The translations under genes and the position numbers were made by a program. Source: Achromobacter pestifer (lineage in GTDB: Bacteria; Pseudomonadota; Gammaproteobacteria; Burkholderiales; Burkholderiaceae_B). Taken from it: 64,000 nucleotides of DNA. Shown here piece after piece: positions 8,612-16,986 of the stretch; within the stretch, counting starts at the first letter, position 1, and each line of letters begins with the position of its first letter. The notes under the pieces were generated by a model, which was given only the letters and a program-made list of their open reading frames with translations, ran no database searches and was not told the DNA's origin. The DNA is taken from NCBI RefSeq assembly GCF_013267355.1, contig NZ_CP053985.1:7021907-7085906 (forward strand). Direction: 5' to 3'.

Positions 8612-8914
8612 TTACAGCTCTTTCCCGATGATCGAGGCCAGAGCGCTGATGGTTGCTTCGTTCCGCTTGTAATAGGTCCACTGCCCGATGCGTCTGGCTT
8701 CGACCAGGCCCGCGCGCTGCAGCGTCGCCAGATAGTCGGACACCGTCGACTGCGACAGCCCCACTCCTTCCTGGATACTGCTGACGCAGACGCCCACCGT
8801 ATGAACGTCGCCTTCGTCCTGGGGCGGGAAGTTCCTTGCGGGGTCCTTCAGTCCTTTGAGGATCTCAAGACGGGTACGGTTGGAGAGGGCTTTGAATATT
8901 TCGAGCAGATCCAT
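8612..8914 (-). CDS. ArsR-family transcriptional repressor
   Basis: A 100-residue winged-helix protein: [22 protein letters not shown] at the start, the recognition region [21 protein letters not shown] (about 51-71) and the wing [13 protein letters not shown]. Such repressors dissociate from DNA on binding a metal, or on thiol oxidation or an organic ligand. C43 in the GVCVSS stretch is the only visible cysteine, so a multi-cysteine metal site of the classical arsenite type is not evident and redox or electrophile sensing is more likely (inference). Near-identical palindromes lie just upstream of this gene and between it and the oxidoreductase gene, indicating autoregulation and control of that gene. 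Confidence 0.87.
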   Translation of the reverse strand: MDLLEIFKALSNRTRLEILKGLKDPARNFPPQDEGDVHTVGVCVSSIQEGVGLSQSTVSDYLATLQRAGLVEARRIGQWTYYKRNEATISALASIIGKEL

Positions 8915-8923
8915 GCCGCCATG

Positions 8924-8943
8924 ATATCGGGATTTCCCGATAT
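8924..8943. promoter_or_regulatory. Perfect palindromic ArsR operator upstream of arsR
   Basis: ATATCGGGATTTCCCGATAT: eight-base perfect arms around ATTT, ten bases upstream of the arsR start codon. The matching copy at 8577-8596 defines a two-site autoregulated unit. Confidence 0.75.
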
Positions 8944-8965
8944 GTCAATAAATAGGAGTCGCGCC

Positions 8966-9634
8966 CTACTTGTCGACCGACCGCATGTCGCAAGTCGTCT
9001 CCGACGACGAGCAGATACCGCGAAACCACGCCCGCCCACGCGTGCGGTCCTTGGGCGCCAGCGGCTCGAACTTGTCGCTGTTGCGCATCTCGTAGTCCAG
9101 CAACAGCCATTCGCCCTCGCAGGCGACGATGCCGCGCAGCGTGGCCCTCTCGGTCAGCCAGTCGCCGCCCAGATCCAGCAGCCGCTCGCTGCCGGCGTCC
9201 GGGCGGGCGTAGCCCCGCGCAGACTGGATGCCTACCTGCGCATCCCCCGCTTCGATCCAGCCCTCGCCCCGATACACGGGCCGAGGCTTGCTCTGCTCGT
9301 CGCCGGTCTTGTCATCGCTGGCGTTCCTGATCTTGAGCCAGCCGTCGCGCGCCTCGGTCACGTCGAAGGTCACGCTGTAGTAGTCGATGTTGGGATCGGG
9401 GCCGTCACCGCGCGTCGTCGGCAGGCTGCCCACCACCGCCGCTTGGGCGGACGCCGCCGCGCGCACCTGGATGGCGGGTTTCACGTCGGTCGTCCAACTG
9501 GAGAAGCTGCATGCCGTGGGGCCCGGCGGGGTCCAGGCCGCAAGCTTGGAAGTTGTCTGGGCGCTGATGGCAGGCGACAGGGCCAGCGCGGCAAACGCCA
9601 GGAGTATCCGTCGCACAGTCATGGGTTTGATCAT
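8966..9634 (-). CDS. Exported SH3-like hypothetical protein
   Basis: About 222 residues with a clear signal peptide (TVRRILLAFAALALSPAISAQ). A bacterial SH3-like stretch, IQVRAAASAQAAVVGSLP, follows and suggests binding to peptidoglycan or another envelope ligand. Later parts contain paired cysteines (IVACEGEW and ICSSSETTC) that may form disulfides in the periplasm. The start is uncertain: ATG at 9634 or 9622 both precede the signal peptide; a longer frame to 9670 would overlap the neighbouring lipoprotein gene. It follows that lipoprotein gene closely on the same strand, so the two are probably co-expressed. No enzymatic motif seen. Confidence 0.65.
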   Translation of the reverse strand: MIKPMTVRRILLAFAALALSPAISAQTTSKLAAWTPPGPTACSFSSWTTDVKPAIQVRAAASAQAAVVGSLPTTRGDGPDPNIDYYSVTFDVTEARDGWLKIRNASDDKTGDEQSKPRPVYRGEGWIEAGDAQVGIQSARGYARPDAGSERLLDLGGDWLTERATLRGIVACEGEWLLLDYEMRNSDKFEPLAPKDRTRGRAWFRGICSSSETTCDMRSVDK

Positions 9635-9651
9635 GTCGTAGATTGGGCGGG

Positions 9652-9903
9652 TCAGTTGCTGTTGATCCATTCCTGCGTATCCCGGACGAACCAGGGCAGA
9701 TTCAAGCGCTCCCCTTCGCCGGACTGTATGGTCAGGCGTTGGTCCGAGGATCCAGGCGTGTTGTTCGTGCCCTGCCCCGTGGACGGGGAGCGGCTGCGGT
9801 AGTCCAGCTCGGTTTGCTGGGCAGGTTTATCCGCGCAGGCGGCGATCAAGGCGCACGTGGCCGCGGCGAGGACAGTCCGCAGTGCCGGACGAAGGATCTT
9901 CAT
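9652..9903 (-). CDS. Small lipoprotein, hypothetical
   Basis: An 83-residue protein with a type II signal peptide: the basic start MKILRPALR, a hydrophobic run, then the lipobox LIAAC at about residues 19-23, so the mature form begins at that cysteine. The mature part is short and polar (PSTGQGTNNTPGSSDQ). It ends 17 bases before the likely start of the SH3-like exported protein, suggesting a two-gene envelope operon. Function unknown. Confidence 0.7.
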   Translation of the reverse strand: MKILRPALRTVLAAATCALIAACADKPAQQTELDYRSRSPSTGQGTNNTPGSSDQRLTIQSGEGERLNLPWFVRDTQEWINSN

Positions 9904-10016
9904 GATGTTCGGGTTCCTGCTGAAGGCACAGGCCCAGGTGCCGGAAATTCAGGGCCTATAGCCCATACCTTACTCGCAATATGGAGCCCTGGCTTCGGGC
10001 ATGACATACAGACCCC

Positions 10017-10802
10017 TTAGCCTGCGCCGCGCGACTCCTGCACCGCCACCGTATAGTTCAGCGCCAGCCGGCCGCCATCCGCGTACACCGTCTGCCCGGT
10101 CACATAACTGGCGTCGTCACTTGCCAGGAATACCGCCACCTTGGCGACTTCGTCCGTCGATCCCAGCCGCTGCATCGGGATGCGCGACAGCACGGTCCTG
10201 CGGGCCTCGGGATTGCTGGTGATCGTGGCCAGGATTTCGGTGTCGATGCTGCCGGGGCCGATGGCGTTGACGCGGATGCCGTGCGGCGCCAGGGACAGCG
10301 CCATCGACTTGGTCATCTGGCGCACCGCGCCCTTGCTGGCGCCGTAGGCCAACTGGTCCGGCATCGCCAGTTCCGCCGTCATCGAGGACAGGGTCACGAT
10401 GGCGCCATCGCCGCGGCCGCCCGCCACCATGGCGCGCGCGGCGGCCTGCGCGACCAGGAAGGTGCCGCGCACGTTGACGTTCATGACCGCGTCCAGGTCT
10501 TCGAGCTTCAGGTCCAGGAAATCCGCCGCACGGATCACGCCGGCGTTGCAGACGCAGATGTCCAGGCTGCCCCAGCGCCGCACGCACTCATCGGCCAGCT
10601 TCTGGGCGTCGGCGGGATCGGTCACGTCGGCCACCAGTGCGGCAGCGCGTTCCCCCAGCGAACGGGCCGCGGCCAACAGTTCGGCCTCCTTGCGGTCCGC
10701 CAGCAGCACGTAGGCGCCCTCGGCCACGAAGCGCCGCGCGATCGCCAGTCCGATGCCCCCGGCCGCGCCGGTGACCAGCGCCACTTTGTCCTGCAATCTC
10801 AT
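10017..10802 (-). CDS. Short-chain dehydrogenase/reductase, last gene of the Liv operon
   Basis: A 261-residue classical SDR: TGAAGGIG cofactor loop (residues 11-18), the NAG motif in CNAGVI, catalytic serine in TLSSMTAE, YGASK catalytic Tyr/Lys, and the PGSIDTE region after it. It starts one base after the livF stop on the same strand, so it is the last cistron of the operon running from 18568. A redox step on an aromatic-derived alcohol, diol or ketone is the natural guess; for example a dihydrodiol dehydrogenase feeding the extradiol dioxygenase. The substrate cannot be read from the sequence. Confidence 0.85.
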   Translation of the reverse strand: MRLQDKVALVTGAAGGIGLAIARRFVAEGAYVLLADRKEAELLAAARSLGERAAALVADVTDPADAQKLADECVRRWGSLDICVCNAGVIRAADFLDLKLEDLDAVMNVNVRGTFLVAQAAARAMVAGGRGDGAIVTLSSMTAELAMPDQLAYGASKGAVRQMTKSMALSLAPHGIRVNAIGPGSIDTEILATITSNPEARRTVLSRIPMQRLGSTDEVAKVAVFLASDDASYVTGQTVYADGGRLALNYTVAVQESRGAG

Positions 10803-10803
10803 C

Positions 10804-11502
10804 TCAGACTCCTACGTAGGCGGCCACCAGGTCGGGCCGCTCTGACAATTCCGCCGAGCTGCCGCGCCACACCGTCACCCCCTTGTCGAGGATGACGTTG
10901 CGGTCCGACAAGCGCAGCAAGGCCGTGGTGTTCTTGTCCACCACGATCATCGACAAACCTTCGGCCTTCAGTTGCGCCAGCACGCGCCAGATCTCGGCGC
11001 GCACCACCGGCGCCAGGCCTTCGGTGGCTTCGTCCAGCACCAGCAGGCTGGGGTTGGTCATCAGCGCACGGCCCAGCGCCAGCATCTGCTGCTCGCCACC
11101 GGACAGCTGGGTGCCCAGGTTGGCGCGGCGTTCGCGCAGGCGCGGGAACAGTTCGTACACGCGCTCCAGCGTCCAGGCACTGGCGCCGCCGCGGTCCATG
11201 GCCGTGGCGATCAGGTTCTCTTCCACCGTCAGGGTCGGGAAGATCTGGCGCCCCTCGGGCACCAGCGACAGCCCCATACGGCCGATGCGGTACGGCGCCA
11301 GCCCGCGCAGCGAGCGCTCGCCATACCGGATGCTGCCCTGGCTGGCCGGCAGCAGGCCGAACAGGCACTTGATGACGGTGCTGCGGCCCATGCCGTTGCG
11401 GCCGATCAGGCCCACGACCTCGCCCTGGCCCACGTCCAGGTCTACGCCGAACAAGGCCTGGCAATGCCCGTAGGCCGCCGTCAATCCGCTGATGCTCAAC
11501 AT
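10804..11502 (-). CDS. livF: Branched-chain/aromatic substrate ABC transporter ATPase LivF-like
   Basis: A 232-residue ABC ATPase of the LivF type with the family start MLSISGLTAAYGHCQALFGVDL, signature TQLSGGEQQMLALGRAL and Walker B LLVLDEATEGLAP. The Walker A region reads GRNGMGRST: the invariant lysine is replaced by arginine at about residue 40. This may be tolerated, because the LivG partner has a normal Walker A. It sits between livG and the SDR in a tightly packed operon and should form a heterodimer with LivG under the LivHM permease. Confidence 0.88.
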   Translation of the reverse strand: MLSISGLTAAYGHCQALFGVDLDVGQGEVVGLIGRNGMGRSTVIKCLFGLLPASQGSIRYGERSLRGLAPYRIGRMGLSLVPEGRQIFPTLTVEENLIATAMDRGGASAWTLERVYELFPRLRERRANLGTQLSGGEQQMLALGRALMTNPSLLVLDEATEGLAPVVRAEIWRVLAQLKAEGLSMIVVDKNTTALLRLSDRNVILDKGVTVWRGSSAELSERPDLVAAYVGV

Positions 11503-11511
11503 GGCGGCTCC

Positions 11512-12285
11512 TTATGCGTCGGCGTCGTCGCCCAGATAGGCGCGGCGCACGTCCGGGTGGTTGCGTATCTGGTCCGCGCTGCCGGTGGCGATGATCTTGC
11601 CGTAGACCAGCACGCTGATGCGGTCGGCCAAGGCGAACACGGCGTTCATGTCGTGTTCGACCAGCACGATGGTGTAGCGGCCCTTCAGGCTTTGCAGCAA
11701 GGCGATCACGCCGGCGCTTTCGGCCGCGCTCATGCCGGCCATGGGTTCGTCCAGCAGCAGCACCGACGGCTCGCCCGCCAAGGCCATGGCGATCTCCAGC
11801 TGGCGGCGCTGGCCATAAGCCAGGCTGTCCACCTGCGCCTCGGCCACGTCTTCCAGCTTGCAGGCCCGCAGCGCCTCGGTCGCGGCGCCGACCACGTCGG
11901 CGCAATCGCGCAAGGCGGTCCAGGCCGACAGGCGCCGGCGGCGCTTGCGCAAGGCGGCCAGGCAGGCGTTGTCCAGCACCGTGTAGCTGTCGAACACCGA
12001 AGTCACCTGGTAGGAGCGCAGCATGCCCAGCGCCACGCGCTCCTGCACCGTGGCGCGGGAAACGTCGGCGGCGCCCAGGCGCACGGCGCCGCCATCGGGA
12101 CGCAGCTCGCCCGACAGCAGGTTGATCAGGGTGGTCTTGCCCGCGCCATTGGGGCCGATCAGCGCGTGCAGTTCGCCGGGGGCCACATCCAGCGACACCC
12201 CATCGGTGGCCTTGAGGCCGCCGAAGCGGCGCACCAGGTCCTGCGTGGTCAATCCCGCGGGCGCGGCGGCGGTTCGCATGTTCAT
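11512..12285 (-). CDS. livG: ABC transporter ATPase LivG-like
   Basis: A 257-residue ATPase: Walker A GPNGAGKTTL (about 44-53), signature region DSLAYGQRRQLEIAMALA, Walker B VLLLDEPMAGM and the LivG-type end VRRAYLGDDADA. The ATG at 12285 is chosen because its first bases overlap the livM stop in an ATGA, indicating translational coupling; the frame runs much further upstream but only as antisense noise within livM. Intact catalytic motifs contrast with the arginine-for-lysine change in LivF. Confidence 0.9.
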   Translation of the reverse strand: MNMRTAAAPAGLTTQDLVRRFGGLKATDGVSLDVAPGELHALIGPNGAGKTTLINLLSGELRPDGGAVRLGAADVSRATVQERVALGMLRSYQVTSVFDSYTVLDNACLAALRKRRRRLSAWTALRDCADVVGAATEALRACKLEDVAEAQVDSLAYGQRRQLEIAMALAGEPSVLLLDEPMAGMSAAESAGVIALLQSLKGRYTIVLVEHDMNAVFALADRISVLVYGKIIATGSADQIRNHPDVRRAYLGDDADA

Positions 12286-13313
12286 GCCGAGGCCTCCTTG
12301 CGCAGCGCGTCCGGCGGCCGGCGGTCCTGCTGCCCGTCGCCTGCAGGCGGCAGGCTTGCGGGCGCGACCGGAGGCGGACGCCGCAGCCAGGCCAGCGAGT
12401 TGGCATAGCCGCCCTTGGCCACCATGGCGATGATCACCACCGCCGGTCCCATCAGCAGCATCCAATGCTGCGTCATGCTCTTGAAGGCTTCTTCCATCAG
12501 CAGGTAGGCCACCGCGCCGAAGATCGGACCCAGCACATTGCCCAGCCCGCCTATCACCACCATGACGATGAGCTCGCCCGACACCGGCCAGGACATGTAG
12601 CTGGGCGAAGCGAAGGCGGTCAGGTTGGCCAGCAGCAGCCCGGCCACGCCGGTCAGCACGCCGGAAGCCACGTAGGCCGTCAGACGCACGCCGAACACCG
12701 AATAGCCCAGCGCGTCCACGCGGCGCGGGTTGGCGTGGGTGGCGCGCAAAATCATGCCGAAGGGCGAGCGGCGCAGGCGCAGCATGGCCAGGCTGGACAC
12801 CAACAGCACCGCCCAGGCCGCCCAGTACACGGGCTGGCTGCCGCCCAGGTCGAACAGGCCGAAGGAACTGGCTTCGTAGATGTTCAGGCCATCGTCGCCG
12901 CCGTACTCGCGCAGGCTGACCGCCAGGAAATAGAACATCTGCGCAAACGCCAGCGTGATCATGATGAAGCCGATGCCCGAGGTGCGCAGGCAGACCGTGC
13001 CGACGACCAGCGCCACCAGCGCGCACACCGCGATGCACACGGCCAACTGCAGCCAACCGTTGCCAAAACCGTAATAGCTGAGGATGCCCACGGCATAACA
13101 GCCCAGGCCCAGGAACATGGCGTGGCCGAAGCTCACCAGCCCGGCGAAGCCCAGCACCAGGTTCAGCGCCAGCGCGGCCAGCGCGTAGATCAGGATGCGC
13201 GCGCCCAGCGTCACGTAGAAGGGTTCGCCCAGCCATTGCGCCACGAAGGGCACGGCGGCCAGGACCAGGAACAGCAAGGGCAGCGCCCAGCGCCGGTATT
13301 TGTGTTCGTGCAT
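12282..13313 (-). CDS. livM: ABC transporter permease LivM-like
   Basis: A 343-residue inner-membrane protein with about nine hydrophobic segments and the LivM landmarks ALALNLVLGFAGLVSFGHAMFLGLG near the N-terminus, TSGIGFIMITLAFAQM in the middle and FGMILRATHANPRRVDALGYSV as the cytoplasmic coupling loop. A proline-rich cytoplasmic tail follows the last helix. It is coupled to livG by a four-base overlap and follows livH. Together with LivH it forms the channel for the substrate delivered by the binding protein encoded at 14282-15457. Confidence 0.9.
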   Translation of the reverse strand: MHEHKYRRWALPLLFLVLAAVPFVAQWLGEPFYVTLGARILIYALAALALNLVLGFAGLVSFGHAMFLGLGCYAVGILSYYGFGNGWLQLAVCIAVCALVALVVGTVCLRTSGIGFIMITLAFAQMFYFLAVSLREYGGDDGLNIYEASSFGLFDLGGSQPVYWAAWAVLLVSSLAMLRLRRSPFGMILRATHANPRRVDALGYSVFGVRLTAYVASGVLTGVAGLLLANLTAFASPSYMSWPVSGELIVMVVIGGLGNVLGPIFGAVAYLLMEEAFKSMTQHWMLLMGPAVVIIAMVAKGGYANSLAWLRRPPPVAPASLPPAGDGQQDRRPPDALRKEASA

Positions 13314-13341
13314 GATGATCGAATCCCAGGACAGGCGCGCG

Positions 13342-14262
13342 TCAACGCCGCGCCGAGAAGACCAGGCCTTGCGGCCGGAACGCCAGCACCACGGCCATCA
13401 GCACGTAGATAAGCATGGAGGCCAGGGCAGGCCCAACCGCGTTGGCGACGGACGCGTCGAACACGGCGCGCAGCATGTCGGGCAGGAAGGCCCGGCCCAG
13501 CGTGTCTATCATGGCGATCAGCAAGGCCGCCACCAGCGTGCCGCGCACCGAGCCTATGCCGCCCACCACGATCACCACCAGCGCCAGGATCAGCACGGGC
13601 TCGCCCATGCCGGACTGCACCGACAGAATCGGCCCCGCCAGCGCGCCCGCCACGCCTGCCAGCACCGCGCCCAGCAGGAACAGCAGCGTCTTCTGCAGGT
13701 CCACGTTGGCGCCCAGCACGCTGGCCATGGGCGCGTTGCTGGCGCCGGCGCGGATCAGCATGCCGAAGCGCGTGCGCTGGATCAGGAACCAGGCGCCCAC
13801 CGCCACCAGCGCGCCCACGCCGATGATCATCAGGCGATACACCGGGTAGTCGTTGCCGAACAGGCTGACGGCCCCTTCCAGCCCCTGCGGCACGGCGGCG
13901 TAATACGGCCGGCTGCCCCAGATGACCGAGGCCAGTTCGTTGAAGAACATCATCAGCCCGAACGTGGCCAGCACCTGGTAGAGGTGGTCATGCTTGTACA
14001 GCGGCCGCGCGATCAGGCGCTCCAGCGCCACGCCCACCAGGCCGCTGCCCGTCACCGCCGCCAGGATGGCGAAGGCGAACGAGCCGCTGGCGTTGTAGGC
14101 GGTGGCGCCCAGGAAGGCGCCGATCATGTACAGCGACCCGTGCGCCAGGTTGATGAAGTTCATGATGCCGAAGATCAGGGTCAGCCCCGAGGACAGCAGG
14201 AACAGCAAGGCGCCGAGCTGCAGGCCATTGAGCATCTGCGACAACAGCAAGGATCCGTTCAT
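13342..14262 (-). CDS. livH: ABC transporter permease LivH-like
   Basis: A 306-residue permease starting MNGSLLLSQMLNGLQLGALLFL, the standard LivH beginning, with INLAHGSLYMIGAFLG, the ATFGLMMFFNELA segment, RTRFGMLIRAGASNAPMASVLG as the coupling loop and VVIVVGGIGSVRGTLVAALL near the end. About eight membrane helices. Gene order after the binding protein and before livM is the usual one. Confidence 0.9.
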   Translation of the reverse strand: MNGSLLLSQMLNGLQLGALLFLLSSGLTLIFGIMNFINLAHGSLYMIGAFLGATAYNASGSFAFAILAAVTGSGLVGVALERLIARPLYKHDHLYQVLATFGLMMFFNELASVIWGSRPYYAAVPQGLEGAVSLFGNDYPVYRLMIIGVGALVAVGAWFLIQRTRFGMLIRAGASNAPMASVLGANVDLQKTLLFLLGAVLAGVAGALAGPILSVQSGMGEPVLILALVVIVVGGIGSVRGTLVAALLIAMIDTLGRAFLPDMLRAVFDASVANAVGPALASMLIYVLMAVVLAFRPQGLVFSARR

Positions 14263-14281
14263 GGGGCGTCTCCCGGGACGG

Positions 14282-15457
14282 TTACTTCAGCGGGCAGTCC
14301 GCCACGTAGGCGTCCTGGTGGTCGGTGAACACCTTGGCCAGCTGCTTCAGGCCCACGCTGTCGCCTTCCTTCACGACCTGGTAGGCATACAGGTCCTGCA
14401 CCGGCATGTTGTTGCTGTTGAAGCGGAACTTGCCGCGCACCGTCGGGAAGTTCGCGCCGGCGGCCTTGACCGCCGCGGCCAGGGCCTTGCTGTCGCCGAC
14501 CTTTCCGCCCTGCTGCTTGACGGCCGCATCCAGCAGGAAGGCCGCGTCGTAGCCGCCCACTGCGTACTCCGACGGCAGGCGCCCATACTTGGCCTTGAAG
14601 GCTTCGACGAACTTGCGGTTCTGCGGGTTGTCCAGCGTGGTGGCCCAGGGCGTACCGTAGATCGCACCCACCGCCTGCTCCTTCAGCGCGGTCAGCGTGT
14701 TCGAGTCGATCAGGCTTTCCGAGAAGAACGGCAGCTTGTCCATCAGGCCGGCCTGGCGCAGCTGGCGCACGAAGTTCACGCCCACCCCGCCGGTATAGAA
14801 CACGAACAGCGCATCGGGCGAGGCCGCCTGCATGCGCGAGATCTCCGCCGAATAATCCAGCTGGCCCAGCTGGGTGTAGATCTCGTCGGCGGGAGCGGCG
14901 CCATAGAAGCGCTTGAAGCCCGCCAGCTTGTCCTTGCCGGCCTGGTAGTTGGACGACATCAGGTAGGCGCGCTTGTAGCCCTGGTCCTTGACGTACTTGC
15001 CCATGGCTTCGGACATGCTGTCGTTCTGCCAGCCCAGCACGAACAGGTTGGGCAGGCACATGCGGCCGGCGATGGGCGCGGGCCCGGCGTTGGTGGACAG
15101 CGCCACCACGCCCGATTCCTTGATGCGCCGCAATTCGGCCATCAACACGTTGGAGAAGCCCAGGCCGACGATCACGTCCACCTTGTCCTTCTCGATGAAT
15201 TTCTGCACGATCTGCGCGCCCACGTCGGGCTTGAGCTGGTCGTCGTCGCGGATCACCACGGCCTTCTGGCCACCCAGGCTGCCGCCCAGTTGTTCGATGC
15301 CCAGCATCAGGCCGTCGTACTGGTCCTGGCCCAGTGCCGCCTGGGGGCCGGACAGCACTCCGGTAAAGCCAATGCGGATGTCCGCCATTGCGGCATTGGC
15401 CGCGGTCAGGGCCGCGACCGCGGCCAGCGCGGACAGCCCGCGTGCGTATGCTTGCAT
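14282..15457 (-). CDS. Liv-type ABC periplasmic binding protein
   Basis: A 391-residue binding protein with a signal peptide cleaved near NAAMA (about residues 21-25). Mature sequence begins DIRIGFTGVLSGPQAALGQDQYDG, the type I periplasmic fold start. Later it contains ARGxxxA-like ligand regions and YAVGGYDAAFLLDAAVKQQGG. Such proteins from catabolic operons commonly bind aromatic acids rather than amino acids. Its position between the dioxygenase-aldolase-dehydrogenase genes and the Liv permeases indicates that its ligand is the operon's growth substrate (inference). Confidence 0.88.
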   Translation of the reverse strand: MQAYARGLSALAAVAALTAANAAMADIRIGFTGVLSGPQAALGQDQYDGLMLGIEQLGGSLGGQKAVVIRDDDQLKPDVGAQIVQKFIEKDKVDVIVGLGFSNVLMAELRRIKESGVVALSTNAGPAPIAGRMCLPNLFVLGWQNDSMSEAMGKYVKDQGYKRAYLMSSNYQAGKDKLAGFKRFYGAAPADEIYTQLGQLDYSAEISRMQAASPDALFVFYTGGVGVNFVRQLRQAGLMDKLPFFSESLIDSNTLTALKEQAVGAIYGTPWATTLDNPQNRKFVEAFKAKYGRLPSEYAVGGYDAAFLLDAAVKQQGGKVGDSKALAAAVKAAGANFPTVRGKFRFNSNNMPVQDLYAYQVVKEGDSVGLKQLAKVFTDHQDAYVADCPLK

Positions 15458-15531
15458 GCTAAGTCTCCTTGGGGGATGGACGGCGGCGCCGTTCTGCGCG
15501 GCGCCTGCCGGTACTGGGGCCTGCTTACACG

Positions 15532-16986
15532 TCAGAGCTTCACGCAGACATTGCGCAGCTCCGTGTAGAACTCGAGCGAATGCACGCCGCCTTCGCGGCC
15601 GATGCCGGACTGCTTGGATCCGCCAAAGGCCGTGCGCAGGTCGCGCAGGAACCAGGAATTGATCCAGCAGATGCCCACTTCCAGGGCCTGTCCCATGCGA
15701 TGGGCGGTGCCCACGTTGCTGGTCCAGACCGAGGCCGCCAGGCCGTAGGGCGTGGCGTTGGCCAGGGCGACGGCTTCTTCTTCCGTGTCAAAGGGCGCGA
15801 TATGGCAGCAGGGTCCGAAGATCTCCTGCTGGATCACGGCCGAGGTTTCCGGCAGGCCGGTCCACACGGTGGGCTGGATCCACGCGCCGCCGGCCAATTC
15901 ATCCGCCATGTCCGGCACGCCGCCGCCCGCCACCACCGTGGCGCCCTCTTCGCGGGCGCGGGCGTAGTAGCCCAGCACCTTGTCGCGATGGCGCTGCGAG
16001 ATCAGCGGCCCCAGGTTGACGCCGGGATCCTTCGGACGGCCCAGCTTGAAGCCGCGGGCGCGCTCGCCCAGCGCGGCCACGAAGCGGTCGAAAATCGGCC
16101 GCTGCACATAGACGCGCTCAGTGCCCAGGCAGACCTGCCCGGTATTGTCGAAGGCGGCGCGCGCAATGCCGGCCACCGCCTTGTCGAAATCCGCATCGGC
16201 GAACACGATGCCCGCGTTCTTGCCGCCCAGCTCGAAGGACACGGGCCGCACGCCCACCGCCGCCGCCTGCATGATGGCTTCGCCAGTGCGGGTTTCGCCG
16301 GTGAAGGTGATGCCGTCGACCAGCGGATGGCGCGTAAGCTTTTCGCCGGCCGAGCCGGGGCCGCGGCCATGCACCACGTTGTAGACGCCGGGCGGCACGC
16401 CGACCTCGTTCATGACTTCACCCAGCAGCGTGGCCGTGGCCGGGGTGTCTTCAGAAGGCTTGACCACCACGGTGTTGCCGCAGGCCAGGGCCGGGCCCAC
16501 CTTCCAGGTCATCAGCAGCAGCGGCAGGTTCCAGGGGCAGATCACGCCGATCACGCCGCGCGGCACGCGCACGCCGTAGTTCAGGGCATGGCCGCCATCC
16601 GGCGTTTCCAGGTCGAAGGTCTCGTTGGGGATGTTGCGCACCAGGTCGGCGAAGATCTTGAAGTTCGCCGCGCCGCGCGGAATGTCCAGATGGCTGGCCA
16701 GGTCGTAGGGCTTGCCGGTGTCGGCGATCTCGGCGTCGACGAAGTCGTCGAAGCGGCGGATGATGCCGTCGGCCACCGCGTGCAGCAACTCCACGCGCTG
16801 CTGCGTCTTGAGCTTGGCCCAGGGACCGCGCAATGCCGCCTTGGCGGCCCGCACCGCGGCGTCGACCTCGGCGTCGCCGGCCTCGTGGATGCGCCCGATC
16901 AGGCGGTTGTCAACCGGATCGCGGTTGTCGAACGTCTTGCCGGTGGCGACCCATTCGCCGTTGATGAAATTGCGGAAATCGGTCAT
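15532..16986 (-). CDS. 2-hydroxymuconic semialdehyde dehydrogenase-like aldehyde dehydrogenase
   Basis: A 484-residue NAD(P)-dependent aldehyde dehydrogenase. Landmarks: VICPWNLPLL and VVVKPSEDTPA cofactor region, catalytic glutamate in FELGGKNAG, catalytic cysteine in NTGQVCLGTER (about residue 285), and EIFGPCCHIAPFDTEEEA. Its overall run (NFINGEWVATGKTFDNRDPVDNR, SKQSGIGREGG) resembles hydroxymuconic/aminomuconic semialdehyde dehydrogenases of meta-cleavage pathways. Its start overlaps the aldolase-fold gene in an ATGA. With the dioxygenase two genes upstream, it probably oxidises the ring-cleavage semialdehyde to the dicarboxylate. Confidence 0.86.
   Translation of the reverse strand: MTDFRNFINGEWVATGKTFDNRDPVDNRLIGRIHEAGDAEVDAAVRAAKAALRGPWAKLKTQQRVELLHAVADGIIRRFDDFVDAEIADTGKPYDLASHLDIPRGAANFKIFADLVRNIPNETFDLETPDGGHALNYGVRVPRGVIGVICPWNLPLLLMTWKVGPALACGNTVVVKPSEDTPATATLLGEVMNEVGVPPGVYNVVHGRGPGSAGEKLTRHPLVDGITFTGETRTGEAIMQAAAVGVRPVSFELGGKNAGIVFADADFDKAVAGIARAAFDNTGQVCLGTERVYVQRPIFDRFVAALGERARGFKLGRPKDPGVNLGPLISQRHRDKVLGYYARAREEGATVVAGGGVPDMADELAGGAWIQPTVWTGLPETSAVIQQEIFGPCCHIAPFDTEEEAVALANATPYGLAASVWTSNVGTAHRMGQALEVGICWINSWFLRDLRTAFGGSKQSGIGREGGVHSLEFYTELRNVCVKL

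Noticed and set aside
10799..12406. Very long open frame antisense to and across livF/livG (535 codons), and similar long frames at 8432-9802, 10972-12408 and 54903-57164
   Set aside because: Low-complexity Arg/Ala/Gly/His-rich translations typical of shadow frames in high-GC DNA; clear family proteins occupy the other frames.
11512..13236. Extended LivG protein of 574 residues
   Set aside because: The upstream two thirds is the off-frame of livM; ATG 12285 with an ATGA overlap and a normal ATPase length is clearly preferred.
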